DNA of 64,000 nucleotides from Micromonospora sp. C28SCA-DRY-2 (GTDB lineage Bacteria > Actinomycetota > Actinomycetes > Mycobacteriales > Micromonosporaceae). Position 1 is the stretch's first letter; every line of letters begins with the position of its first letter. The translations under genes were made by a program, and so were the position numbers. Below, piece after piece: positions 43,131 through 51,477 of this stretch. The notes under the pieces are model-generated. The model saw nothing but the letters and a program-made list of their open reading frames with translations. It had not been told where the DNA came from and searched no databases. The DNA is taken from contig NZ_JAUMKD010000002.1 of the NCBI RefSeq assembly GCF_030519475.1, positions 62,001 to 126,000 on the forward strand, read 5' to 3'.

Positions 43131-43613
43131 TCAGTCGGTGCCGCAGCCCTCCGGGCAGCCGCCGTCGGAGACCTTCCAGACCAGGTCACGAAGGGTGGAC
43201 AGCTCGTCGGTGGTGAGCCCCGCGAGCAGTCGGGAGTCGGACATCACCTCGTGCACCCGCTGCCGCATCCGGCGCCCGGCGTCGGTCACCACCAGGGTCT
43301 TCTGCCGCCGGTCGGCCGGGTCCACCCGGCGCCGCACCAGCCCGGCCTGCTCCAGCTTGTCGACCAGCGCGGTGACGTTGGAGCGGTCGCAGCGCAACTG
43401 TTCGGCGAGGTCGCGGGCGGGCAGCGGCCGGTCCGGGTCGAGCTCGTGCAGCGCCCGGGCGACCGCCGGGGTCAGCCCCAGCGCGGCGATCTCGACATCC
43501 TGGTAGTGCCGCAGGGCGGACGCCACGTGCATGATCCGCCGCACCGCGTCCCCGGCCACCCCGGAGCGCCGGTCCACGTCGGGCCCGGTGGAGGGAGCGG
43601 TGTGCTGCGCCAT
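43131..43613 (-). CDS. MarR-family transcriptional regulator
   Basis: A 160-residue MarR regulator with the winged helix at about 55-125: [20 protein letters not shown] then [20 protein letters not shown] and [20 protein letters not shown]. The C-terminus [10 protein letters not shown] has two Cys that might sense thiol stress or metal. Divided from the MFS gene upstream by 53 bp on the same strand, so it probably regulates or responds with that exporter. ATG at 43613; an ATG at 43622 would add three residues. Confidence 0.9.
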   Translation of the reverse strand: MAQHTAPSTGPDVDRRSGVAGDAVRRIMHVASALRHYQDVEIAALGLTPAVARALHELDPDRPLPARDLAEQLRCDRSNVTALVDKLEQAGLVRRRVDPADRRQKTLVVTDAGRRMRQRVHEVMSDSRLLAGLTTDELSTLRDLVWKVSDGGCPEGCGTD

Positions 43614-43666
43614 GCCGCCCATCCTACGTCCGGACGGATAGTTGATCATCTTTGTTGTCGCGCCGC

Positions 43667-45163
43667 TCAGGCCTCCGACCTCTCGGTTCTCGCCGTCCCC
43701 GGCCGCCGGGACGGCGCCTCGGCGGCTGCCCCGGGCCGCTGCCGCGCCGCGGTGACGCGCTCCTGCCGGGGCGATCCGCCGGGCCGGGCGGCCAGGGTGG
43801 CGGACGCCCGGCGTGAGCGGTGGGCGGCCACGGCGCCGGCCAGCAGGAGAGCCGCCGTCGTGGCGCCGGCCGTCCCGGGTGACCGGGACAGGTGCAGCCC
43901 GCCGAGGACCGCGACGCCCAGCACCGCGGCCAGCAGGGTGCCGGTGGAGACCAGCGCGGAGAGCGCGGCGGCGGCGCCGGTCGGCACGACGGCGGCCAGC
44001 CGGGCGACCAGCGGGCTGAACGCGGCGGCGTGCGCGGCGCCACCCACCAGCAGCACCGCGGCCGCGACCGGCCACGGCCAGCCCTCGCGGGACAGCGCGC
44101 CGACCGCGAGCACCACCGCCGCCAGCACCGGCGGACCGGCCACCGGGAGGACGTCGCGCCACCGCCGGGGCAGTCGCGGCACGCCCAGGCCGCAGAGGGC
44201 GAACCCGGCGGCGTACGGCAGGAAGGCCAGGCCGGCGGCGAGGGCGCTGAACCGCAGCCCGTCCTGCAACCAGAGGGTGAGGTTGAACAGGAAGCCGGCG
44301 TAGCAGCCCATCACTGTCGCAGCGGCCAGCAGGCCGGTCGCCACGCCGGGCAGCCGCAGCACTGTCACGTCGAGCAGCGGCGCCCCGCCGCGCCGGGCGA
44401 GCCGGTCCTCGTACCGCAGGAAGAGCCCGAGCCCGGCGGCGCCGGCGGCCGCCACGGCCGGCACCGACCAACCCGGCCAGCCCAGGTCCCGGCCGAGCAC
44501 CAGGGGCACCACCAGGGCGAGCATCGCGGTGGAGAGCAGCAGCACCCCGGGCGGGTCGAGGGCCTCCCGCCGGCGCGGGTCCGTGGGCGCGGCGAGCACC
44601 CGCCGGCCGAGCGCCAGCAGCAGCACCCCGACCGGCACGTTGACCAGGAACGCCGCCCGCCAGGCGAGCCCGCCGAGGTCCAGGGTGACCAGCAGGCCGC
44701 CGGCGACCTGCCCGGCCGCGACCCCGAGCGCCAGGATCATCGAGTACGCCCCGATGGCCCGGGTCCGGGCCGCCCCGCTGAAGCGGGCCTGGATCAGCGT
44801 CAGCACCTGCGGCACCAGCAGGGCCGCGGTGGCGCCCTGGAGCACCCGGGCCGCCACCAGGCTGCCCGGCCCGGGAGCCAGCCCACAGGCGAGCGAGGTG
44901 ACGGTGAAGCCGGCCAGGCCGAGCAGGAAGACCCGGCCCGGACCGTGCCGGCTGCCCAGCCGCGCGCCGGTGACCACCAGCACGGCGAAGGCCAGCGTGT
45001 AGCCGGCCAGCACCAGTTGCGCGAGCGCGGGCGGGCCGGCCAGGTCGGCCCGGATCGTCGGCGCGGCGACCGCGGCGATCGAGGTGTCCATCGAGGCCAT
45101 CGCCTGCCCGGTCAGCAGGATGACGAGCAGCGCGGCAGGCCGCTTCGGGATCGGCTCGCTCAT
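43667..45163 (-). CDS. MFS transporter (drug:H+ antiporter-2 type)
   Basis: A 498-residue major facilitator with about 12-14 membrane helices. The N-terminal helix holds [20 protein letters not shown], and [20 protein letters not shown] gives the DHA2-like loop 2-3 motif; [15 protein letters not shown] and [20 protein letters not shown] are the antiporter motif-C region. Exported substrate unknown. Basic tail of about 50 residues at the C-terminus. It shares direction with the MarR gene downstream and diverges from the AraC gene. Confidence 0.92.
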   Translation of the reverse strand: MSEPIPKRPAALLVILLTGQAMASMDTSIAAVAAPTIRADLAGPPALAQLVLAGYTLAFAVLVVTGARLGSRHGPGRVFLLGLAGFTVTSLACGLAPGPGSLVAARVLQGATAALLVPQVLTLIQARFSGAARTRAIGAYSMILALGVAAGQVAGGLLVTLDLGGLAWRAAFLVNVPVGVLLLALGRRVLAAPTDPRRREALDPPGVLLLSTAMLALVVPLVLGRDLGWPGWSVPAVAAAGAAGLGLFLRYEDRLARRGGAPLLDVTVLRLPGVATGLLAAATVMGCYAGFLFNLTLWLQDGLRFSALAAGLAFLPYAAGFALCGLGVPRLPRRWRDVLPVAGPPVLAAVVLAVGALSREGWPWPVAAAVLLVGGAAHAAAFSPLVARLAAVVPTGAAAALSALVSTGTLLAAVLGVAVLGGLHLSRSPGTAGATTAALLLAGAVAAHRSRRASATLAARPGGSPRQERVTAARQRPGAAAEAPSRRPGTARTERSEA

Positions 45164-45240
45164 GCCGCCACGCTGCCGGCCGCCCGGGGTCGGCGTCTTG
45201 TCGATCCTTGCGGGCGCCGGCGCTGGCTACCCTGGCCGGC

Positions 45241-46020
45241 ATGCGGACCAGCACCGTGCTGACCAGCCACCCGGAGTTCCGGATCCAGGCGGTGCGCTGC
45301 CGCGACGACCACACCCGCTGGTCGGCCCCCGAGCCGAACGCCGCGTACGGGATGGTGCTCACCCGCCGCGGCGGCTTCCGCCGGCACGGGCGCGGCGGCG
45401 AGGAGTTCGTGGACCCGACGGTGGGCTACCTGACGGTGCCCGGCGAGGAGGAGCGCTTCGCCCACCCGGCCGGGGGCGACGACTGCACCTCGCTGCACCT
45501 GTCGGAGCGGCTCTGGCGGGACCTCTTCGCGGACCGGCCGGCGCCGGCGGTGGTGCACGTCGACGCCCGCCTCGACCTGGCCCACCGGCTGCTGCTGCGG
45601 GCCACCACCCGGCCCGACCCGGACTTCGGCGCCGCCGAGCGGCTGGTCCGGCTGGTCGCCGGGGCCACCGGGCCGGCTCCCGGCGCGCCGGAGCGGGACC
45701 GGCCGTTGGTGGCCGCGGCCCGGGCGGCGGTACGCGACGGGGCGCCCGAGGCGGCCGGGCTGCTGCCGCTCGCCCGCGCCCTCGGGGTGTCGCCGTACCG
45801 GCTGAGCCGCTCGTTCCAGGCGCTGGTCGGGGTGCCGCTGACCCGGTACCGCAACCGGCTGCGCGTCGGGCGGGCACTCGACCTGCTCGGCGAGGGGGCC
45901 GACCTGGCGGCCGTCGCGGCGGAGCTGGGCTTCGCCGACCAGGCCCACCTGACCCGGACGGTCCGCGCCCAGCTCGGGCAGACCCCGGGCCGGCTCCGCC
46001 ACCTGCTCCGCGACGGCTGA
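45241..46020 (+). CDS. AraC-family transcriptional regulator
   Basis: A 259-residue AraC regulator. The N-terminal half is a cupin-like effector domain with several His (EFRIQAVRCRDDHTRW, LHLSERLWRD); the C-terminal HTH pair is LLPLARALGVSPYRLSRSFQ and ADLAAVAAELGFADQAHLTR with GQTPGRLRHLLRDG at the end. Its divergence from the MFS exporter across 77 bp suggests control of that transporter. ATG at 45241. Confidence 0.93.
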   Translation: MRTSTVLTSHPEFRIQAVRCRDDHTRWSAPEPNAAYGMVLTRRGGFRRHGRGGEEFVDPTVGYLTVPGEEERFAHPAGGDDCTSLHLSERLWRDLFADRPAPAVVHVDARLDLAHRLLLRATTRPDPDFGAAERLVRLVAGATGPAPGAPERDRPLVAAARAAVRDGAPEAAGLLPLARALGVSPYRLSRSFQALVGVPLTRYRNRLRVGRALDLLGEGADLAAVAAELGFADQAHLTRTVRAQLGQTPGRLRHLLRDG

Positions 46021-46063
46021 CCCCACCCGGACTTCCGCATCGCGGCTTCCGCGTGTACTCTTC

Positions 46064-46090
46064 GTTCAGAACTTATTGAACATTTGGAAC
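46064..46090 (+). promoter_or_regulatory. GAAC repeat/dyad operator upstream of the GbsR-type gene
   Basis: GTTCA-N8-TGAAC (46064-46081) forms a dyad, and GAAC recurs at 46069, 46078 and 46087 with 9-bp periodicity, just before the ribosome site of the GbsR/MarR-type gene. Good candidate for an autoregulatory operator; binding not shown. Confidence 0.55.
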
Positions 46091-46099
46091 GAGGGGACG

Positions 46100-46579
46100 A
46101 TGACGGAACTGACCGCCCAGCGCCGGTACGCCGAGGACGCCGCCGTCGTCCTCAGCGGGCTCGGGCTGCCGCCCGCGTACGGCAAGCTGCTGGGCTGGCT
46201 GCTGGTCTGCGATCCGCCGTGGCAGACCAGCGGCCAGCTCGCCGAGGGGCTCGGGCTCTCCAAGGGCTCGGTCAGCACCGGCATGCGGCTGCTGGAGACC
46301 AGCGGCCTGGCGCGTCGGGTGCCGGTGCCGGGCCACCGCGGCCACGCGTACGAGGTGCGGCCGGACGCGATCATCCGGATCGCCGCGGACGCCACCAAGT
46401 TCCGGGCGTTCCGGGAGCTGATGGAGCGCGGCCTGGCCGTCGTCGGCGGCGAGGACGCCCCGGGTACCGAGCGGCTGCGCGTCATGCGCGACTTCTACGC
46501 GTTCATCGAACGCGAGGTGCCCAAGCTCGTCGAACGCTTCGAGGCCGAGTACCAGGGGAAGGGAGAGGGCGATGGCTGA
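46100..46579 (+). CDS. GbsR/MarR-family transcriptional regulator
   Basis: A 159-residue winged-helix regulator of the GbsR type (helical start RRYAEDAAVVLSGLGLPPAY, then GQLAEGLGLSKGSVSTGMRL as the recognition helix). GAGGGG precedes the ATG at 46100. Its last codons overlap the ABC ATPase gene start. Repressor of the following exporter genes is the likely role, with the GAAC dyad as its operator. Confidence 0.9.
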   Translation: MTELTAQRRYAEDAAVVLSGLGLPPAYGKLLGWLLVCDPPWQTSGQLAEGLGLSKGSVSTGMRLLETSGLARRVPVPGHRGHAYEVRPDAIIRIAADATKFRAFRELMERGLAVVGGEDAPGTERLRVMRDFYAFIEREVPKLVERFEAEYQGKGEGDG

Positions 46580-47483
46580 GCTTGCCATCGAGACGGAGAA
46601 GCTGGTCAAGACGTACGGCCGCAACCGCGGCCTGACCGGGCTGGACCTGCGGGTCGAGCCTGGCGAGGTGTACGGGTTCCTCGGCCCCAACGGAGCCGGC
46701 AAGTCCACCACCATCCGGCTGCTGCTCGACCTGATCCGCCCGACCAGCGGCCGGGTCAGCGTGCTCGGCGCGGACCCCCGCCGCGACGGGGTGGCACTGC
46801 GCCGCCGGATCGGCTACCTGGCCGGCGACTTCGTGGTCGACGGCCGGCAGACCGCCCGCGAGCTGCTGACCTACCTCGGCAACCTGCGCGGCGGGGTGTC
46901 CCGGGCCCGGATCGAGGAGCTGGCCGCCCGGCTCGACCTGGACCTCGGCCGGCGGATCAAGGGGTTGAGCAAGGGCAACCGGCAGAAGGTCGGCGTGGTG
47001 CAGGCGTTCATGCACCAGCCCGAGCTGCTCATCCTCGACGAGCCGACCAGCGGGCTGGACCCGTTCCTGCAACAGGAGTTCCTGTCCCTGGTGCGCGAGG
47101 CGCGGGCCGACGGGCGGACGGTCTTCATGTCCTCGCACGTGATGAGCGAGGTGCAGCAGACCGCCGACCGGGTGGGCTTCATCCGCGAGGGCCGGCTGGT
47201 CACCGTCGCCCGGGTCGAGGAGCTGCGCGAGCAGGCCGTCCGCAAGGTCGAGATCCACTTCGACGACCCGGTCAGCGAGGCCGAGTTCCGGGACCTGCCC
47301 GGGGTCAGCGAGGTCACCGTCACCGGCACCACCCTGCGCTGCCGGCTCGACGGCCGGGCCGACGCACTGGTCAAGGCCGCCGCCGGGCACACAGTGGTCG
47401 GGCTGCTCTCCGAGGAGCCGGACCTGGAGGAACTCTTCTTCGGCTACTACTCCCGCGAGGAGGGCACCCGTGTTGCTGCGTGA
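46572..47483 (+). CDS. ABC transporter ATP-binding protein (ABC-2 type export)
   Basis: A 303-residue ABC ATPase. Walker A GPNGAGKSTT, the ABC signature LSKGNRQKV, Walker B LLILDEPTSGLDP and the H-loop MSSHVMSEVQ are all visible. The C-terminal 80 residues form the extra domain of antibiotic-exporter-type ATPases. The ATG at 46572 overlaps the regulator gene and its end overlaps the permease gene by 14 bp, so regulator, ATPase and permease make an operon. Substrate unknown. Confidence 0.95.
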   Translation: MAELAIETEKLVKTYGRNRGLTGLDLRVEPGEVYGFLGPNGAGKSTTIRLLLDLIRPTSGRVSVLGADPRRDGVALRRRIGYLAGDFVVDGRQTARELLTYLGNLRGGVSRARIEELAARLDLDLGRRIKGLSKGNRQKVGVVQAFMHQPELLILDEPTSGLDPFLQQEFLSLVREARADGRTVFMSSHVMSEVQQTADRVGFIREGRLVTVARVEELREQAVRKVEIHFDDPVSEAEFRDLPGVSEVTVTGTTLRCRLDGRADALVKAAAGHTVVGLLSEEPDLEELFFGYYSREEGTRVAA

Positions 47484-48267
47484 CCCGTTCACCAAGGCGC
47501 TGCACGACGCGCGCCGGTCGCTGCTCGGCTGGACCGTGGCGATCGTCGCCGTCGGCGCGATGTACGCCTCGTTCTGGCCGACCGTGCAGACGCCGGAGAT
47601 GAAGGAGGCGCTGGCGGCGTATCCGGAAGGGGTGCTGGAGGCGTTCAACTACAGCGACCTCACCACCGCCGCCGGCTACCTGGGCAGCGCCGTCTACGGC
47701 CTGCTGGTGCCGTTGCTGGTGGCGGTCTTCGCCATCGCCGCCGGCACCCGCGCGGTGGCCGGCGACGAGGAGGCCGGCACCCTCGACCTGGTGCTGGCCC
47801 ATCCGGTCAGCCGGGCCCGGCTCGCGCTGCTGCGTTTCGCGGCGGTGGCGGCCGGCATCGTCGCGGTGGCCGTCCTGCTCGGCCTGGTCATGGTCGCGCT
47901 GAGCGGGCCGGCGCAGTTCGACGGCATCGGCGCCGGCGGCTTCGCGGCGATGACCGTGCACCTCACCCTGTTCGGGCTGACCTTCGCCGCGCTCGCCTTC
48001 GCCGTCGGCGCGGCCACCGGGCGGCGGGCCGCGGCGCTCGGCGCGGGTGCCGCGGTGGCCGTGCTCGGCTACCTGGCGAACTCGGTCTTCCCGCAGGTGG
48101 AGGGGCTGGCCTGGGCGCGGGAGGTGTCCCCGTTCCACTGGTACCTGGGCGGCTCGCCGCTGGTCGACGGGGTGCAGCCGGCCGGCGCGCTGCTGCTGCT
48201 CGGCGCCACCGTGCTGCTGGTCGCCGCCGGCACCGCCGCCTTCACCCGGCGGGACGTCGCCGTCTGA
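47470..48267 (+). CDS. ABC-2 type transporter permease
   Basis: A 265-residue six-helix membrane protein. LLGWTVAIVAVGAMYASFWP begins helix 1, VPLLVAVFAIAAGTRAVAGD with EEAGTLDLVLAHPVSR is the typical ABC-2 loop that follows it. No periplasmic binding protein is present, as expected of an exporter. The GTG at 47470 is in overlap with the ATPase gene. A strong hairpin terminator closes the operon. Confidence 0.92.
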   Translation: MLLRDPFTKALHDARRSLLGWTVAIVAVGAMYASFWPTVQTPEMKEALAAYPEGVLEAFNYSDLTTAAGYLGSAVYGLLVPLLVAVFAIAAGTRAVAGDEEAGTLDLVLAHPVSRARLALLRFAAVAAGIVAVAVLLGLVMVALSGPAQFDGIGAGGFAAMTVHLTLFGLTFAALAFAVGAATGRRAAALGAGAAVAVLGYLANSVFPQVEGLAWAREVSPFHWYLGGSPLVDGVQPAGALLLLGATVLLVAAGTAAFTRRDVAV

Positions 48268-48274
48268 GCGACCG

Positions 48275-48320
48275 GGAAGGGCTCCTTGTTCGGCCGTTGG
48301 CGACGACGAGGAGCCCTTCC
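48275..48320 (+). terminator. terminator of the GbsR-ABC operon
   Basis: Perfect 11-bp arms GGAAGGGCTCC (48275-48285) and GGAGCCCTTCC (48310-48320) flank a 24-nt loop, 8 bp after the permease stop codon. It separates that operon from the PhoD-type gene. Confidence 0.75.
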
Positions 48321-48391
48321 GGTCATCTGGCGGTCACCCGCGCTCGGGACGCTCCCCAGGTCGGCAAGAACCGGACTCTGGGGAGGAATTC

Positions 48392-50059
48392 GTGGCACTG
48401 TCCCGACGAACGATCCTGTTGAGCGGCGCGGCGGTCGGCGCGGCCGGCGCCGTCGGCCTACCCGCCGCGGCCGGCGCGCAGCCCGCCGGAACGCCGGCCA
48501 CCGGCACCCGCCGGCTGGCGTACCCGTTCACCCTCGGCGTGGCGTCCGGCGACCCGGACCACGACGGCTTCGTGCTCTGGACCCGGCTGGCGCCCGAGCC
48601 GCTGGCCGAGGACGGCCTCGGCGGGATGCCGGACCGGGTCGTGCCGGTGCGGTGGGAACTGGCCGCCGACGAGCGGTTCCGGCACGTCGTCCGGCGCGGG
48701 GTGGCCCGGGCGCGACCCGGGTCGGCGCACAGCGTGCACGTGGAACTGGACGGGCTGCTGCCCGGCCGGGAGTACTTCTACCGGTTCCGGGCCGAGGGCC
48801 ACGTCTCCCCCGTGGGCCGGACCCGCACCGCGCCGGCCCCGTGGAGCATGCCGGCCGCCCTGGCCATGGGCTTCGCCTCCTGCTCCCAGTACGAGCACGG
48901 ATACTTCACCGCCTACCGGCGGCTGGCCGAGACCGAGCCGGAGCTGATCCTGCACCTGGGTGACTACCAGTACGAGTACGCGCCGGACACGTACAACGCG
49001 CCCGGCGGCAACCCGCGTGACCACGAGGGCCCGGAGACCCGGACGCTGGCCAACTACCGGCAGCGGCACGCCCAGTACAAGACCGACGCCGACCTGCAGG
49101 CCGCGCACGCCGTCGCGCCCTGGGTGGTGGTCTTCGACGACCACGAGGTGGAGAACAACTGGGCCGACGAGACGCCCGAGGCGCCGGACCCGGAGTTCGC
49201 CGCGCGGCGGGCGGCGGCCTTCCAGGCGTACTACGAGAACATGCCGCTGCGCCGCACCTCGGTGCCGCGCGGCATCGACATGCAGCTCTACCGGCGGGTG
49301 CGCTGGGGGCGGCTGGCCACCTTCCACATGCTCGACACCCGCCAGTACCGCGACGACCAGGCCTGCGGGGACGGCTACCGCAACTGCGCCGCGGCCGCCG
49401 ACCCGGCCCGGTCCATCACCGGGGCCGAGCAGGAGGCCTGGCTGCTGGACGGCTTCCGCCGCTCCGACGCCCGCTGGGACATCCTCGGCCAGCAGGTCTT
49501 CTTCGCCCAGCGGGACAACAACTCCGGGCCGCTGACCGTCACCAGCATGGACGCCTGGGACGGCTACGTCGCCTCGCGCGACCGGATCACCCGCGGCTGG
49601 CTGGCCGCCGGGGTCCGCAACCCGGTGGTGCTCACCGGGGACGTCCACGCCCACTGGGCCAGCGACCTGAAGCTCGACTACGCCGACCCGACCTCCCGGA
49701 CCGTCGGCAGCGAGCTGGTCTGCTCCTCGATCACCTCGGGCGGGGACGGGGCCGACTCGGCCACCGGCTCGCACCCCTGGCTGGCGTTCAACCCGCACCT
49801 GCGGTTCCAGAACAACCTGCGCGGCTACGTCCGCACCACGATCACTCCCGGCCAGCTCACCGCCGACTTCGACGTGCTGCCGTACGTGAGCCGGCCGGGC
49901 GCGCCGGCGCACACCCGGGCCCGGTTCGTCATCGAGGACCGGGTGCCGGGTCTGCACCTGACCGCGGACCACCCGCTGCCGGCCGCCACCGCGCGCCGCT
50001 CGGCCGACGCCGTCGACGAGGGCCGCCGCACCGTCGACACGGAAACCACCCGCCCCTGA
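48392..50059 (+). CDS. alkaline phosphatase D (PhoD)-type phosphodiesterase/phosphatase
   Basis: A 555-residue PhoD-family metalloenzyme exported by Tat (SRRTILLSGAAVGAAGAVGL signal, cleavage after AGAQ). The N-terminal domain (PFTLGVASGDPDHDGFVLWT) is the PhoD beta-sandwich; the catalytic domain has MGFASCSQYEHGYF, LHLGDYQYEYAPDTY, VVFDDHEVENNWAD, HMLDTRQYRDDQ and VLTGDVHAHWASDL as metal-binding motifs. It would scavenge phosphate from diesters such as teichoic acids outside the cell. GTG at 48392 follows GGGAGGAATTC. Phosphate-box sequence was not found. Confidence 0.93.
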   Translation: MALSRRTILLSGAAVGAAGAVGLPAAAGAQPAGTPATGTRRLAYPFTLGVASGDPDHDGFVLWTRLAPEPLAEDGLGGMPDRVVPVRWELAADERFRHVVRRGVARARPGSAHSVHVELDGLLPGREYFYRFRAEGHVSPVGRTRTAPAPWSMPAALAMGFASCSQYEHGYFTAYRRLAETEPELILHLGDYQYEYAPDTYNAPGGNPRDHEGPETRTLANYRQRHAQYKTDADLQAAHAVAPWVVVFDDHEVENNWADETPEAPDPEFAARRAAAFQAYYENMPLRRTSVPRGIDMQLYRRVRWGRLATFHMLDTRQYRDDQACGDGYRNCAAAADPARSITGAEQEAWLLDGFRRSDARWDILGQQVFFAQRDNNSGPLTVTSMDAWDGYVASRDRITRGWLAAGVRNPVVLTGDVHAHWASDLKLDYADPTSRTVGSELVCSSITSGGDGADSATGSHPWLAFNPHLRFQNNLRGYVRTTITPGQLTADFDVLPYVSRPGAPAHTRARFVIEDRVPGLHLTADHPLPAATARRSADAVDEGRRTVDTETTRP

Positions 50060-50092
50060 CCACCCGCCGCCCGCCCCGGCTGCACGAACAGT

Positions 50093-50130
50093 GAACGAGT
50101 GGCCATTCCGCGCGGAATGGCCACTCGTTC
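50093..50130. terminator. bidirectional terminator, 38-bp perfect palindrome
   Basis: A perfect palindrome from 50093 to 50130: arms of 19 bp meet at CGCG with no loop, though the central bases will open as a 4-nt loop. It stands between the convergent PhoD and YjbQ genes, so it can terminate both. Confidence 0.8.
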
Positions 50131-50180
50131 TCGGTATGTGCTCGCGCGGCGGGTGGTGGGGCGGGCGGGGCGGGGCGGGG

Positions 50181-50585
50181 TCAGCCGGGGAGGAAGGAGA
50201 GGCGGACCTTGCGGGACGGGTTGTCGCCGTTGGTGTCGACCAGGCAGAGCGACTGCCAGGTGCCCAGCGCCAGCCGCCCGTCCAGCACGGGCAGCGTCGC
50301 GTACGGCGGGAGGAAGGCGGGCAGCACGTGGTCCCGGCCGTGCCCGGCCGAGCCGTGCCGGTGCCGCCAGCGGTCGTCGGCGGGGAGCAGGTCCTCCAGC
50401 GCGGCGAGCAGGTCGTCGTCGGAGCCGGAGCCGGTCTCGATGATCGCCAGGCCGGCGGTGGCGTGCGGCACGAAGACGTGCAGCAGGCCGTCGCCCTGAC
50501 CGGAGACGAACCGCTCGGCCTCGCCGGTGATGTCCCGGACGGTGGGCCGGGAGCCGGTCTGAACGCTGATCACCTCACTGCGCAT
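50181..50585 (-). CDS. YjbQ family protein (secondary thiamine-phosphate synthase)
   Basis: A 134-residue YjbQ protein. HVFVPHATAGLAIIETGSGS carries the conserved His, and LALGTWQSLCLVDTNGDNPS is the family C-terminal motif. The YjbQ activity as thiamine phosphate synthase is an annotated side activity; true role unclear. ATG at 50585. It lies 26 bp after the glycine-rich gene on the same strand. Confidence 0.9.
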   Translation of the reverse strand: MRSEVISVQTGSRPTVRDITGEAERFVSGQGDGLLHVFVPHATAGLAIIETGSGSDDDLLAALEDLLPADDRWRHRHGSAGHGRDHVLPAFLPPYATLPVLDGRLALGTWQSLCLVDTNGDNPSRKVRLSFLPG

Positions 50586-50611
50586 ACGTCGGATTCTGCC
50601 GCAGAGTGCGG

Positions 50612-51037
50612 TCAGTAGCTGCCGCCACCGCCACCGGAGTCGCCGCCCCCGCCGGACCAGCCACCGCCGGAGTCGCCCCCGCCCCACCAGCCACCGCCGG
50701 AGTCGCCCCCGCCCCACCAGCCGCCGCCGGAACCCGCGCCGGACCGGTCGCCGGCCGGGTCGTCCCGGCCATGGTCGCGGTCGCTGTAGTCCGTGCCGAC
50801 GTCCCCGGTGGGGCCGACGTACAGCGCGCCGGCCGCCGCGTCCTGGGGGCGGTGCCGGCCGCGCGGCCGCCGCGCGTCGCGGATCAGCCCGACCCCGAGC
50901 AGCGCCAGCGTGGCGCCGACCGCCGCGATCGTGAACGCCGCTGGTGACACCAGCCAGCCGGCCACCCCGCCGACCGCCGTGCCGACCACCCCGACGACGG
51001 CCATCGCCCCGCCGAGCACCACCGGTCGCCATCTCAT
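50612..51037 (-). CDS. hypothetical membrane protein with Gly-rich repeat tail
   Basis: A 141-residue protein. Two membrane helices (VVLGGAMAVVGVVGTAVGGV and AAFTIAAVGATLALLGVGLI) precede a basic/acidic segment and a C-terminal tail of 45 residues made of tandem GGWWGGGDSG repeats. The DNA of the tail holds 30-bp direct repeats around 50660-50725. Resembles low-complexity proteins of unknown role; starts at ATG 51037, where the neighbouring repeat array begins. Confidence 0.7.
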   Translation of the reverse strand: MRWRPVVLGGAMAVVGVVGTAVGGVAGWLVSPAAFTIAAVGATLALLGVGLIRDARRPRGRHRPQDAAAGALYVGPTGDVGTDYSDRDHGRDDPAGDRSGAGSGGGWWGGGDSGGGWWGGGDSGGGWSGGGGDSGGGGGSY

Positions 51038-51050
51038 GCCGGCAGGGTAG

Positions 51051-51280
51051 GGCGGCCGGACAAGCCCGCCCGACGGGCGCTCGGCGGACTGCCCGCGGGC
51101 CCCACGGGCGGCCGGACAAGCCCGCCCGACGGGCGCTCGGCGGACTGCCCGCGGGCCCCACGGGCGGCCGGACAAGCCCGCCCGACGGGTGCTGGGCGCG
51201 ACGGCCGGCGGGCCTCGCGGAGGGCCGCACGAGGCCGCCCGACGGGTGCGCGGCGCGACGGCCGGCGGGCCACCGGCCCG
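51051..51280. repeat. 56-bp tandem repeat array upstream of aceE
   Basis: Two identical 56-bp units (51051-51106 and 51107-51162) are followed by a third that starts the same and then diverges into shorter, related pieces up to about 51280. The units begin GGCGGCCGGACAAGCCCGCC. The 440-bp region between the membrane protein and aceE has no gene of its own. The array could form hairpins or bind a regulator; nothing is proven. Confidence 0.85.
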
Positions 51281-51477
51281 GCCTGGTCCGGCAGCGGACG
51301 GCGGTGTCACCGGGCCCGGATCGGCCCGGATCGGGTCCGAGCCCGCCGATTGCAGAAAGTTACCGGCGGGTACCTGTGTCGAGCGTCGCGTCTCGGGGCG
51401 GTGGACGTGACGGCAGGTGGCACAAGGGGGCAGGATGGCGCTAGAGACCTATCCCACACACAACCGAGGGAACGCCT

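Noticed and set aside
51051..51280. Considered a CRISPR array
   Set aside because: Units are directly adjacent with no spacers and degenerate at the right end, so it is a simple tandem repeat.
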